A stretch of 64,000 bases of DNA from Geosporobacter ferrireducens. Its GTDB lineage: Bacteria > Bacillota > Clostridia > Peptostreptococcales > Thermotaleaceae. This document shows, piece by piece, positions 45,311 through 54,046 of this stretch. Where the stretch lies: assembly GCF_001750685.1 (NCBI RefSeq), contig NZ_CP017269.1, positions 1,529,416-1,593,415 on the forward strand, given 5' to 3'. How positions within the stretch are numbered: the stretch's first letter is position 1; each line of letters opens with the position of its first letter. The notes beneath the pieces were generated by a model. That model was given only the letters and a program-made list of their open reading frames with translations. It was not told the DNA's origin and made no database searches. Position numbers and translations under genes: made by a program.

Positions 45311-46516
45311 TTAATTGGAAATTAGATTCATCTTATATGCAATACTTTCAATTAGTGAATTTATATCCGCATATCCATAATATCTAACATACATTACTGC
45401 TTTTCCTTTAGCAGCAAATACTTCTTTAAACGCATCTACCTCATGTACAATTAAAATATCAAAACCGGTGTGCTCTATTTTAATAAAATCTCCACCTTTA
45501 TATTCAAGGCTATATCTTTTTATCAAATCAGTAATCAGCGTCTCTGCAATAAAAGGAAAATTGAGTTTATAAACCATAGTGCGAATACTTGGTGAATATG
45601 CTCCACTACCATCCTTCCACATTTGATCCGGAACAATACCATTTTCATCTGATTCATACTGTACTGGTGCTAATAAACTCCAATCAGAACTATACCTATT
45701 ACCCCAGTCAATGTCATTACGAATATAAGAGGAATTCTCTCGAATTAAATTAGGATTCTTCTCTACATCGGCCAGTCTTACAATAGGTAAATCCGTATTC
45801 GTTAATGGTAATGTTTTCGTCTCCATCTTAGCAAGTTGTACAAAAGATATACTACTGGCAGAAATAGCAACGAAACTATAAATTACAGCAATGATAAAGT
45901 TTAGTCTTTTGCGCTTTTTCCAGGGTGTATGATGATTTATAGGTTTTCCGTCTAACAGAGTCTTTTGTAAATTACGTATAGATATAGCTGCCTGTAAGGA
46001 AGTGTAGGCTAAATATAGCATAACAATCGTTAATATAATCTGTGGAATGATTGTTCCTTTTACTAGTGCCAAAACAGGTGTTCCATCAAGAAACAAAATA
46101 GCAGATAGCATACCTATCATTATAATTACTGAAGTAACTACGATAAGTGCGTTTACTAGTAATTTTTTACCCAATTTTTTCATTGTATAGGATTGTTCAG
46201 CAGGATCAGTATGAAGTTCAGGTGCATTCAGCTCAGCAGGTGATGAAAATACATTAAAATCCCCATAGCTTGCAACATAATCCCATCCACTTTCAGCATA
46301 CATTTGCTTTTGTTCTAGTGTAATCTTTTTATTGGATGATACATCTATTCTGTATCTCATTTTTTTCGGCTCCCCTTTGACAAACTGAGCAAAGTGAAGC
46401 CCCATCTTTTTCAAATGCAATCCTTCAGCCGCCATATCTGTAAACCAGCTTTCGTGCTCTCCAATACGCCAATAGTCACTGGGTCGGAGCTTGCGAATGA
46501 TCTTATTCACCCTCAT
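45311..46516 (-). CDS. DUF2812 membrane protein
   Basis: 401 residues from ATG 46516. The N-terminus is DUF2812-like (RPSDYWRIGEHESWFTDMAAEGLHLKKM ... MRYRIDV), followed by two membrane helices about 125-175, another near 205-225, and an extracytoplasmic C-terminal part. It overlaps the PadR gene by 14 bases, a pairing often seen for DUF2812. PadR-DUF2812 pairs are believed to act in envelope stress or drug response, but no activity is known. Confidence 0.85.
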   Translation of the reverse strand: MRVNKIIRKLRPSDYWRIGEHESWFTDMAAEGLHLKKMGLHFAQFVKGEPKKMRYRIDVSSNKKITLEQKQMYAESGWDYVASYGDFNVFSSPAELNAPELHTDPAEQSYTMKKLGKKLLVNALIVVTSVIIMIGMLSAILFLDGTPVLALVKGTIIPQIILTIVMLYLAYTSLQAAISIRNLQKTLLDGKPINHHTPWKKRKRLNFIIAVIYSFVAISASSISFVQLAKMETKTLPLTNTDLPIVRLADVEKNPNLIRENSSYIRNDIDWGNRYSSDWSLLAPVQYESDENGIVPDQMWKDGSGAYSPSIRTMVYKLNFPFIAETLITDLIKRYSLEYKGGDFIKIEHTGFDILIVHEVDAFKEVFAAKGKAVMYVRYYGYADINSLIESIAYKMNLISN

Positions 46517-46823
46517 CACCTTCCTCTAAAATTTTTCCGTCTCGTATTAAAGCCACTAATCGACTATATTCTATACGGAGAGCTTGTTCTCCATCCGTTG
46601 TAATTTTGTAGGTTTTCCTTCTACCATCATCTTCTGCTAATGTTATCAATCCGTCCTTCTGCATCCGACTAAGAACTCCATAAAGCGTTCCTGGCCCCAT
46701 GTTCAATCTACCATTAGAAACTTTTGTGATTGCATTCATTAGCTGATATCCATGGTTTGGATTCATCAGTGCTAACAACACATAGTACATTGCTTCTGTC
46801 ATAGGCCCACCATTATATGGCAT
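46503..46823 (-). CDS. PadR-family regulator
   Basis: 106 residues from ATG 46823, chosen because AAAGGA lies nine bases before it. The PadR winged helix is clear: MTEAMYYVLLALMNPNHGYQLMNAITKVSNGRLNMGPGTLYGVLSRMQKDGLI and DDGRRKTYKITTDGEQAL. The operon continues with DUF2812. The palindrome TATATCGATATA is found 28 bases before the start. Confidence 0.92.
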   Translation of the reverse strand: MPYNGGPMTEAMYYVLLALMNPNHGYQLMNAITKVSNGRLNMGPGTLYGVLSRMQKDGLITLAEDDGRRKTYKITTDGEQALRIEYSRLVALIRDGKILEEGDEGE

Positions 46824-46850
46824 CGCAAACATCCTTTCTATCCTATTATG

Positions 46851-46862
46851 TATATCGATATA
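46851..46862 (-). promoter_or_regulatory. Candidate PadR operator
   Basis: TATATCGATATA is a perfect 12-base palindrome, extended by a further ATCG that makes a tandem of ATATCG words. It sits between the PadR start and the upstream AT-rich region, where an autoregulatory site is expected. Confidence 0.5.
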
Positions 46863-46959
46863 TCGCTTAACATAATACTACTTCTTTAAGTTTCTCTTGT
46901 CAATGAAGTCTATACTCCTTTTTTCAAATCACTAGTTATTTATTCACAATAAAAAAAGT

Positions 46960-46993
46960 AAGCCGCTTGAGTTGAATGCACCCCAAGCGGCTT
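46960..46993 (-). terminator. Terminator
   Basis: AAGCCGCTTG and CAAGCGGCTT enclose 14 bases. On the minus strand the stem is followed by ACTTTTTTTATT. No intact gene ends here; to the right, 46994-47060 reads on the minus strand as a short C-terminal-like coding stretch (VPNEKVLDATENEVVIE to TAG), probably the end of a lost gene. Confidence 0.65.
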
Positions 46994-47060
46994 ATTTATA
47001 ATCTATTCGATCACTACTTCATTCTCCGTTGCATCAAGTACTTTCTCATTAGGTACAGAT

Positions 47061-47359
47061 GTCTCAGAGACCCTTTTTTTGACTCACTTACTTTTCTGTC
47101 CTTCTCTCTATTTATACCTTTATTTCTATTATTTTGCGTGTATTGTCCAAACCATCCCTTATTGAATAATATGGGTCAAGGGTATACCTTCAAATAACCA
47201 TTTTCAAATTTCTCGTTATTTTAAGAAATATTATTTATTATTTTCTCTAAGCATATATACACATTACATTGATTTCCTTTACTTAGAAAGTTAAACATTG
47301 AAGTCGATATCCGTCTATATTGTAGCATCGTTTTTAAAAGGTGTTTCTTTTGTTATTTT
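47061..47359. other. Gene-free spacer
   Basis: About 300 AT-rich bases between the relic terminator and the DUF5946 gene. I see no ribosome site with an ORF, no hairpin with T run and no repeat shared with other parts of the window. Confidence 0.4.
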
Positions 47360-47809
47360 TCAACAACTTAACTCATTTCTCATTTGTTCTTTCCATTTAT
47401 TAATATTCACAATTGCATTTTTCTCCCCACCTAAATATATATCTTCAATTGTCATAGACCACAATCTTAGTTTACGCTTTCTTTCCTTGCTTGGAATAGG
47501 GTTTGTTATTTTGCCCACTGATTTTACTATCTCTCGATTCTTCTTAAGAATATATGGTGTATCCCATTTATTATCATAAGCATCGATAAATAATTTAACT
47601 AGATGCTTATATCCTTCTTTTGTATAATTTGATGGATGTTGTATCATATAACATGAAACAAGCCAAAAATGCAGTTCATATAGGTGGGGGTCATTATGCT
47701 CCCAAACAAGTGGAAACCCGAATAGCTCATAGCATGAAAATCCATCGGTCTCCTTACTTCCACATTCTAAACATCTACCCGATTTCATAACTGTGTTATT
47801 ATCCACCAT
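47360..47809 (-). CDS. DUF5946-family protein
   Basis: 149 residues with a CxxC zinc-like knuckle (GRCLECGSKE) and the pattern FGFPLVWEHNDPHLYELHFWLVSCYMIQHPSNYTKEGYKHLVKLF characteristic of DUF5946. The function is unknown. AAAGGAG lies 11 bases before the ATG. It is monocistronic. Confidence 0.72.
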   Translation of the reverse strand: MVDNNTVMKSGRCLECGSKETDGFSCYELFGFPLVWEHNDPHLYELHFWLVSCYMIQHPSNYTKEGYKHLVKLFIDAYDNKWDTPYILKKNREIVKSVGKITNPIPSKERKRKLRLWSMTIEDIYLGGEKNAIVNINKWKEQMRNELSC

Positions 47810-47984
47810 TTATTATCAAACTCCTTTAATAGAATCATTAATTATCAGTTTATCCTATTACGTAACGTAAATGTCAACTTCATTCTTTATCTTAGAAATT
47901 TAATAGCAAAGCAGCGCTAACTTATAAACGATCTCAGCATGTGTTGTATACATAGCATGGTAATCAAAACAGCCCTGGGCTTCT

Positions 47985-49304
47985 CTAGAATTGAGATTCA
48001 ATGATATTAACTGCTCTTCTTATGTCTTCATCAGTTGCATTACATACACATAGTCGTATACCCTCAGCATGCTTAAAGTCTTCAATATAACAGCTTCTTG
48101 TACTGCTAACGAGGACCTTGTTATTTAACAGACTTTTTTCAAGTGCATCGGATTGTACTTCTTTTGTCTCCATATATGCATATAATCCAGTCTCAGGGAT
48201 ATACCAAGCTATTTTATCATTTACCTCCTTATTACATAGCGCTCTTAAAACATCCATTTTATTTTTATAAAATTTTCTTGTTCTTTTTATATGAAACTTG
48301 TACATGCTACTTTTTAAATAAACTTCTAGAGCACCTTGTGTAAGGATAGATGTATTTAAATCTATACTGAACTTAAAATCTATAAATTTTTGTTGTAATT
48401 TTTTTGGAAGTATTGCCATCCCCAACCTCAATCCTGGAAGTAAGGTTTTTGAAAAACTTCTAATATATATACTTGTGTCATTATCTGCCATGGTGTACAT
48501 TGGATCTGATTTTTTATCCAATTCAAGATCTGCCAGATAATCATCTTCTACAATATATACGTCATACTTTTCTAATAATCTTATAATTTCTTTTTTGTGT
48601 GTATTATTGTAGCAAAATCCAGTAGGGTTTTGATATCTTGGCATTGTATAAAAGAATTTTATATCCCCTTTTTTAAGTATTGCCTCAAGTTCATTTAAGT
48701 CTATACCTTCATATGTTCTTTCAATACCAATAACAGGGATTTTAGCACTTTCTAATATTTTTAGCATTACTGAATAGGTAGGTTGTTCAACAAGTACTTT
48801 CGATTTGCCTTCCGGGAATGCCATAGTTGCAAGTATGTATAAAGCCTGTTGTGAACCATTTGTTATAAATATATTGTCTGGCTTAGTAAATATTTGAAAA
48901 TTCATCAAATGTTTAGTCAAAACATTAATTAGCTCGGGCATGCCTTTTGGGGAAGAATAGTCAAAAAGTTTGTTTCCATAGATTGAAATTGCTTTATCCA
49001 TGCAGTGATAAAAATCCTTGTATGGATTAATTTTATCAGGAAGATAAATGTTTAGCATATCAATAACACTTTTATCTGTACCCATCTTATCTTCACTTTT
49101 CATAACATAATAACCACTTTTGGGGACTGCATAAATTAAGTGTTCTTCTTCTAACTGATTATAAGCTTTTATTATTGTATCAGTATTATAGGTTAACGCC
49201 TTCGATAACTTTTGAATTGATGGTAATTTTTCACCTGGTTTATACTTTCCAGAATAAATGTTTTTTTTGATTAAATCAGCAACAACTTCGTATTTATACT
49301 CCAT
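47985..49304 (-). CDS. MocR-type regulator (GntR helix-turn-helix plus aminotransferase fold)
   Basis: 439 residues from ATG 49304; the ORF is open nine codons further. GntR winged helix (about 8-70): LIKKNIYSGKYKPGEKLPSIQKLSKALTYNTDTIIKAYNQLEEEHLI. The class I aminotransferase domain has the PLP-binding lysine in RSFSKTLLPGLRLG, NPTGFCYN and EDDYLADLEL. MocR proteins sense amino-acid-related ligands through PLP. It is divergent from a PLP-dependent decarboxylase gene, with two direct repeats between them. Confidence 0.92.
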   Translation of the reverse strand: MEYKYEVVADLIKKNIYSGKYKPGEKLPSIQKLSKALTYNTDTIIKAYNQLEEEHLIYAVPKSGYYVMKSEDKMGTDKSVIDMLNIYLPDKINPYKDFYHCMDKAISIYGNKLFDYSSPKGMPELINVLTKHLMNFQIFTKPDNIFITNGSQQALYILATMAFPEGKSKVLVEQPTYSVMLKILESAKIPVIGIERTYEGIDLNELEAILKKGDIKFFYTMPRYQNPTGFCYNNTHKKEIIRLLEKYDVYIVEDDYLADLELDKKSDPMYTMADNDTSIYIRSFSKTLLPGLRLGMAILPKKLQQKFIDFKFSIDLNTSILTQGALEVYLKSSMYKFHIKRTRKFYKNKMDVLRALCNKEVNDKIAWYIPETGLYAYMETKEVQSDALEKSLLNNKVLVSSTRSCYIEDFKHAEGIRLCVCNATDEDIRRAVNIIESQF

Positions 49305-49315
49305 ACTCGCCCACC

Positions 49316-49349
49316 CTATACCGGTATACATTAAAAATTCTATACTGGT
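49316..49349. promoter_or_regulatory. Direct repeats CTATACYGGT in the MocR/decarboxylase divergent promoter
   Basis: CTATACCGGT (49316-49325) and CTATACTGGT (49340-49349) begin 24 bases apart in the same orientation. The first is also part of the palindrome TATACCGGTATA. MocR proteins such as GabR bind direct repeats, so this is the likely operator. Confidence 0.6.
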
Positions 49350-49407
49350 TTCTTCATTTTATTTCCATTAAAATTATTATATCACAAACAAAAAGGAGTA
49401 ATGTAAA

Positions 49408-50646
49408 ATGAAAACCGTTCCATTTTCATACGATAAACTTAAAAAGATTATATCGGAGTTTCCAACCCCATTTTATATTTATGATGAAAAGGCAATTCGC
49501 GAGAACGTTAGAGATTTAATGAAGGCTTTTTCATGGAATGGTGGCTACCATCAATATTTTGCAGTTAAATCTACTCCAAATCCATCCATTCTAAAAATTT
49601 TTAAAGAAGAAGGGTGCGGCGTAGATTGTACATCCCTCACAGAATTGATTCTAGCTGATCTATGTGGTTTTTCAAAGGAAGAGATCATGTTTACATCTAA
49701 TGTAACCCCCTCTAATGAATACGTGCTTGCTAAAAATCTAGGTGCTATCATTAATCTAGATGATACTACGCATATAGACTTTTTAAATAATTGTGCAGGT
49801 ATACCTGAAATAATATGTTGTAGACTCAATCTTGGTGAAGATATAAAGTATCAAGATAAAGTTGTTATAAATTTTAGAAGTAGTAAATTCGGTTCCACGC
49901 AAGACCAGATTTATGATGGTTTTGGATATCTTCAAGAATTAGGAGTAAATCGTTTTGGAATTCATACTCAATTTGGAGCCCATAAAAGAGATGCCGATTA
50001 CTTTGGAAATAATTCTCGTAAGGTTTTTAGATTCGTAATAGACTTATACAATAATACAGGAATAAAAGTTGATTTTATCAACTTAGCAGGTGGACTTGGT
50101 ATTCCTTTTTTGCCAGATGATTCCCCAGCTAATATCGAAGCAATAAGCTATTCTATTAAAAAAGCTTATGATGAAACTATTGTAGCTGCAGGGCTTGACC
50201 CAATTTCATTATTTACTGAGCTTGGAATATATATGACAGGCCCTTATGGGTATTTTGTTTCTTCAGTGCTGCACGTAAAAAAAACTTATAAGAATTTTCT
50301 AGGACTTGATGCTTCCACAAATAGCTTCATGAGTCCTGCAAGGTATAATGATTATTATCATATTACTGTTATGGGTAATGAAAATGAGGCGTGTAATTGT
50401 GTATATGATGTAACTGGAGCATTATGTGAAGATAGAGACCGGTTTGCAGTTAATAGACTTCTTCCATATACTAAGGAAGGTAATATTTTAGTATTTCATG
50501 ATGCAGGTGCATATACTTACTCACATAGCTACAATTTCAATGGAAAGCTTCGTCCAGCAGAGCTGTTGCTCTGCACAGATGGATCAGTAAAGATGATTCG
50601 CCGAGCTGAAACTCCAGAGGATTATTTTGCTACTCTTAAATTTTAA
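49408..50646 (+). CDS. PLP-dependent decarboxylase of the LysA/alanine-racemase-fold family
   Basis: 412 residues. N-terminal TIM barrel: PLP-lysine motif YFAVKSTPNPSIL, GCGVDCTSLTELILA, FTSNVTPSNEY, and glycine loop NLAGGLGIPF; C-terminal beta domain with TGALCEDRDRF where diaminopimelate decarboxylases have the catalytic Cys-Glu-Ser/Asp-Asp. The usual E-PGR motif reads ELGIYMTGPYGY, so the substrate may differ from diaminopimelate (ornithine, lysine or a D-amino acid are options). It is not in a lysine operon and is divergent from a MocR regulator. AAAGGAG supports the start. Confidence 0.87.
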   Translation: MKTVPFSYDKLKKIISEFPTPFYIYDEKAIRENVRDLMKAFSWNGGYHQYFAVKSTPNPSILKIFKEEGCGVDCTSLTELILADLCGFSKEEIMFTSNVTPSNEYVLAKNLGAIINLDDTTHIDFLNNCAGIPEIICCRLNLGEDIKYQDKVVINFRSSKFGSTQDQIYDGFGYLQELGVNRFGIHTQFGAHKRDADYFGNNSRKVFRFVIDLYNNTGIKVDFINLAGGLGIPFLPDDSPANIEAISYSIKKAYDETIVAAGLDPISLFTELGIYMTGPYGYFVSSVLHVKKTYKNFLGLDASTNSFMSPARYNDYYHITVMGNENEACNCVYDVTGALCEDRDRFAVNRLLPYTKEGNILVFHDAGAYTYSHSYNFNGKLRPAELLLCTDGSVKMIRRAETPEDYFATLKF

Positions 50647-50650
50647 ATTT

Positions 50651-50684
50651 GGTAACAGACACTTTGGAAAAGTGCCTGTTACAT
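50651..50684 (+). repeat. Hairpin after the decarboxylase
   Basis: GGTAACAG, A, CACTTT, loop GGA, AAAGTG, C, CTGTTACA: a long imperfect stem directly after the stop codon, without a strong T run. It is probably a 3'-end structure or a REP-like relic. Confidence 0.5.
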
Positions 50685-50706
50685 TCATTATTTTATTCTG
50701 TATACA

Positions 50707-50746
50707 AAAAAGAGCCTTGCGTTAAACGCAATAGCCCCTTTTATAT
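50707..50746. terminator. Terminator between convergent genes
   Basis: On the minus strand GGGCTATTGCG, loop TTTAA, CGCAAGGCTC, then TTTTTT, ending the YjiH gene; on the plus strand the stem is followed by CCCTTTTAT and serves the decarboxylase gene. Confidence 0.7.
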
Positions 50747-50754
50747 ACTATTAT

Positions 50755-52107
50755 TTAAAAAGATATGATGTCTAAATATGACAAGATTTTTGTTATAATT
50801 ACTAATATTGGCAACGATAACGCAGTTCTAAAAATAAATACTTTAATTACATCCCAAAAATTCAAACCAATTTTACTTTTTACTAAAACCATTCCGGTTT
50901 CAGACATAAATACCAACTGGGTAAATGCCAGTACGCCAACAAGAAATCTTGAGCTTTCAGAAGCTGATTCGCTGATAAACAATGCTGGTAAATACATATC
51001 AGCAAATCCAGCAACCGATGCTGGTGCCATCATTGCGGCTACTTCTTTGCTGTAACCTATCATCGTATAAACAAACACCAGTGGTGCGCTAATGATATTA
51101 AAAAAACCAGTATATTCTGCCACAATCAAAGCTAAAGTCCCTACCATCATAATGATAGGTAAAAAACCAACATATATATTCAGAACACCCTTAAGAGATT
51201 GCACCAAGGCTTCTCCAATTTTTACACTATCCGCTTGCTTTATTGCAGAATCATATGCATGTTGTAAGACCGTTTTATCTACTGGAATTTCAATCTTATT
51301 CGGGCTCACACCTTCATAATAAGTCGATTTAAATTTCTTAAGTGGCATTCGAGCTGTAATAAAAGCTAATAAGACCGTTACCAATGCAATAGATCCATAA
51401 AAAATCGGGAAAATATGTGAAAATCCTAACTCTTCAGCCACTGCAGAAGCAAAGGCAATACCTACAATAGAGAAACTAGTCGCAATAATATAGGCTTCTC
51501 TTCTGTTGTAGTATCCTCTTTGATACTGGGTATCTGTTACTACAATACCAATGGTACCATCCCCAACAAAGGATGCAATTGCATCAATCGTTGAGTATCC
51601 TGGTACTTTGAATAGCTTTTCAACGATAGAGCCTAATAAAATTCCTATGAATTCAACAGAACCAAAATGTGTTAATAAAGGAAGGGCAATTATACCAACA
51701 AAGAATGTTATATACAGTGTCGTTAACAGACCTCCTTCTCCAGCCATAAGTCCTCCAGTATTGCCATCTAGAATAATACTTGCAATACCATAGTTTTCAA
51801 ACCAATTATTAAGCACCATCAAATATAAGAATGAGCCACCCACTCTAAGCACAACATTCAAAGGTGATGCTTTGAATACAGAATTAATAAAATCATTCTT
51901 TGATGAATAAAAAATGAAAAGTACAGTCGTAATTAATACAAGCCATGCACATAGAATAGTGAATCCTATAAACAAATCATAGATATTTCCTGTAATAAAA
52001 TTCACAATATGTGAAATAGCAATCTTCTTTTCACCGCCAAAACTAAAAGGCGTTAGAAAGAATATATACCCAACAATTGATAAAAATACAAATTTAAATT
52101 TACTCAT
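50755..52107 (-). CDS. YjiH-family membrane protein with nucleoside-recognition (GATE) domains
   Basis: 450 residues from ATG 52107 (the ORF is open 30 codons further, but MSKFKFVFLS is the natural N-terminus). About ten membrane segments. Two GATE-like halves are visible: VEFIGILLGSIVEKLFKVPGYSTIDAIASFVGDGTIGIVVTDTQYQRGYYNRREAYIIATSF, and YSKEVAAMMAPASVAGFADMYLPALFISESASESSRFLVGVLAFTQLVFMSETGMVLVKS. The family is a putative carrier of unknown substrate. It is convergent with the decarboxylase. Confidence 0.85.
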   Translation of the reverse strand: MSKFKFVFLSIVGYIFFLTPFSFGGEKKIAISHIVNFITGNIYDLFIGFTILCAWLVLITTVLFIFYSSKNDFINSVFKASPLNVVLRVGGSFLYLMVLNNWFENYGIASIILDGNTGGLMAGEGGLLTTLYITFFVGIIALPLLTHFGSVEFIGILLGSIVEKLFKVPGYSTIDAIASFVGDGTIGIVVTDTQYQRGYYNRREAYIIATSFSIVGIAFASAVAEELGFSHIFPIFYGSIALVTVLLAFITARMPLKKFKSTYYEGVSPNKIEIPVDKTVLQHAYDSAIKQADSVKIGEALVQSLKGVLNIYVGFLPIIMMVGTLALIVAEYTGFFNIISAPLVFVYTMIGYSKEVAAMMAPASVAGFADMYLPALFISESASESSRFLVGVLAFTQLVFMSETGMVLVKSKIGLNFWDVIKVFIFRTALSLPILVIITKILSYLDIISF

Positions 52108-52341
52108 AATACTAGTAGCCCCCATTTTTCTTTGACTTAAGTGCACATTTCCTAGAATAACATAGTCTGTAGTGCGTTGCAATGTATTTTTATGCATTTT
52201 TCATTGTTTAAATTGCATGAATATTCATTTCATTCATGACAATGCAAGTGCGTATCCACCTTTCTTTTCTGGTGTAGCTACGCTTCCACTTTACAGATAG
52301 CTCGAAATAATCCCTATAATCCTTGAGCCCTTTAATAAAAA
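52108..52341. other. Spacer upstream of YjiH
   Basis: Contains the TTGCAATGTATTTTTATGCA stretch (52180-52199) and further TGCAA words. I see no gene; the YjiH promoter should be here but no clear hexamer pair stands out. Confidence 0.35.
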
Positions 52342-52374
52342 TCCCCTCAAACCATAAGTCTGAGGGAAAATAAA
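52342..52374 (-). terminator. Terminator, near copy of the one at 22848-22885
   Basis: On the minus strand CCCTCAGAC, loop TTAT, GGTTTGAGGGG, followed by ATTTTTATT. It shares most positions with the terminator after the copper-amine-oxidase-N gene, suggesting a duplicated 3' end. Confidence 0.65.
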
Positions 52375-52479
52375 CCACATTTCAGTATTCATTAAAAAAC
52401 CTTTAAAACCTCTAATATCAGCCTATTTCCGCATCACCCTCAGTACTGTCTCCAAGTGGATTTTGATAGAATGATGATT

Positions 52480-52683
52480 TCATTTTTCAGAATAAGTAAG
52501 TCCCTTTACAAAAAGCTCTTTTACACCGGCTTTTATACGCCTCATCGTGAAGATATATCCTACAAGCATAATTCCAATGCACCACGCGAACGCAATCCAT
52601 ATGTCATTACCGACAGGCTGACCTGACAGCAACGGCAGAAGGTGTGATATAAGGACAAGCGGACTACTTCGCCATCCTATCAT
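52480..52683 (-). pseudogene. ABC-2 type transporter permease, C-terminal relic
   Basis: 67 codons: MIGWRSSPLVLISHLLPLLSGQPVGNDIWIAFAWCIGIMLVGYIFTMRRIKAG. Such an ending (P-x2-x-GQP-G...AW...l.lvgy....r) is typical of the last helix of drug/daunorubicin-type ABC-2 permeases. The preceding helices are missing, and no ribosome site fits, so it is a remnant. Confidence 0.6.
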
Positions 52684-52812
52684 TACCCGTTTGTAAAATT
52701 ATTCTATGTATATAGATACTCAATGTTTAATTAATTGTACGCATCATAGGAGATATGATTGAATCAGATCATAAGATTTGTTACTTATTAACTTAAATGT
52801 TTGTTGCTTGCT

Positions 52813-53607
52813 CTATACACTTTTATTTTTTAGCTTACTTACAGGATTCATTAAAGAACACGGCACATTACACATGCATTTACCACATGCATCTCCAATA
52901 CCAATAGGATATTCTGGTATGTTATCATCATAAATTTGATCATTGCATCTTTTTTTGTCAACATAAGGATATCCATTATCGGTTGAAATTGCATCAACAA
53001 CACAATAATCAACACATTTTTTACATGTCCCATTATACTTGTAAAGGCAGTTTTCATTTTCTTTTCTTGTAGTAGGTTTTAATGGCATATTCGTAATAAT
53101 ACTTCCAATTCTACCACAACATCCTTTTTCAGTTATAAACATATTGTGTATTCCAAATGTTCCAATGCCCGCTATATATCCAACATGCCGATGTGACCAA
53201 TCACTAATTAATAGTTTTTCATCGTAATTATAAGTAGGTGGTAAGACAGTAGAATCATAACCCTTTTCCGTTAACTTTTTATATAAATATTTATTTATAT
53301 CCACTATAAGATTATTTGTTTCGATATTGGCAATGTCCCATTCTCTTGAACTTTCAATATTCCCTATATTACTCTTCACAATTTTTTCACTAAAAGGCAA
53401 GAAAAACGCAATGATAGATTTTGCATCACTAATAAAATCTGATGGCAATGCATGAGAAGTGCTTATTAAGTCTTTAAGATCTGAAAACATAGGGTCAGCA
53501 GCACTAGCAATCCCAATAATTGGTTCACGCCAATTGGACTCTGTTCCTTTTAATACTTTATAACTTTTTACATAATCTTTGATTAATAAAGTTACATAAT
53601 CATTCAT
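52813..53607 (-). CDS. 4Fe-4S protein related to epoxyqueuosine reductase (QueG-like)
   Basis: 264 residues. The N-terminal part resembles the QueG cobalamin-binding core (DAKSIIAFFLPFSEKIVKSN, HRHVGYIAGIGTFGIHNMFITEKGCCGRIGSIITNMPL). The C-terminal part carries two iron-sulfur motifs, CLYKYNGTCKKCVDYC and CGKCMCNVPC. The first starts with a longer spacing than in standard ferredoxins. It is shorter than QueG and lacks the HEAT tail, so the tRNA role is doubtful; a redox role, possibly toward a corrinoid, is conceivable because a corrinoid island follows upstream. AAAGGGG supports the start. Confidence 0.82.
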   Translation of the reverse strand: MNDYVTLLIKDYVKSYKVLKGTESNWREPIIGIASAADPMFSDLKDLISTSHALPSDFISDAKSIIAFFLPFSEKIVKSNIGNIESSREWDIANIETNNLIVDINKYLYKKLTEKGYDSTVLPPTYNYDEKLLISDWSHRHVGYIAGIGTFGIHNMFITEKGCCGRIGSIITNMPLKPTTRKENENCLYKYNGTCKKCVDYCVVDAISTDNGYPYVDKKRCNDQIYDDNIPEYPIGIGDACGKCMCNVPCSLMNPVSKLKNKSV

Positions 53608-54046
53608 ATTTTTTCCCCTTTAAAATTAAATTCTACGGTCATAAGAAGCTATTACTATTTTTTAGTAAGTTCCATGATGTTTTAATGCAATTTAAGAACA
53701 TTTTATCGTAAACTTCAATTCTAGGAGACATTTCAACTGATCTAACTTCATGAGATGATACTCCAATGGGAGGGATTTTGTCATGAAGCATGAAGATAAA
53801 CATAAACATTGGGTTGAATCGATAGAAGCCTATCGTTTAAGTCGACTCCCTGCAGTTCCGAAGGCAAGCAGGACGGTCTGGAGTGCCTTACTTCATTAGT
53901 AGGTATCCAAAATTGAGACGGTCTGAAACTTATCTTTTGCAATAGTCTTCCTTAATCTTCTACTCTGCATATCTTGTAATTAGCAACTTTCTAACTTAAG
54001 TAATAGAATAATGATATTCACTATAATATCTTGACATGCTTGCACA
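53608..54046. other. Spacer with a possible IS66 TnpA relic
   Basis: At 53783-53899 the plus strand reads MKHEDKHKHWVESIEAYRLS, then RLPAVPKASRTVWSALLH to a stop; the W-x2-x-I-x-A-x3-S pattern is like the start of IS66-type accessory proteins, but it degenerates at once. Nothing else could be assigned in the 439 bases. Confidence 0.35.

Noticed and set aside
53783..53899. Functional IS66 accessory gene
   Set aside because: Only about 20 residues resemble the family and the reading degenerates; listed only as a possible relic in the spacer.
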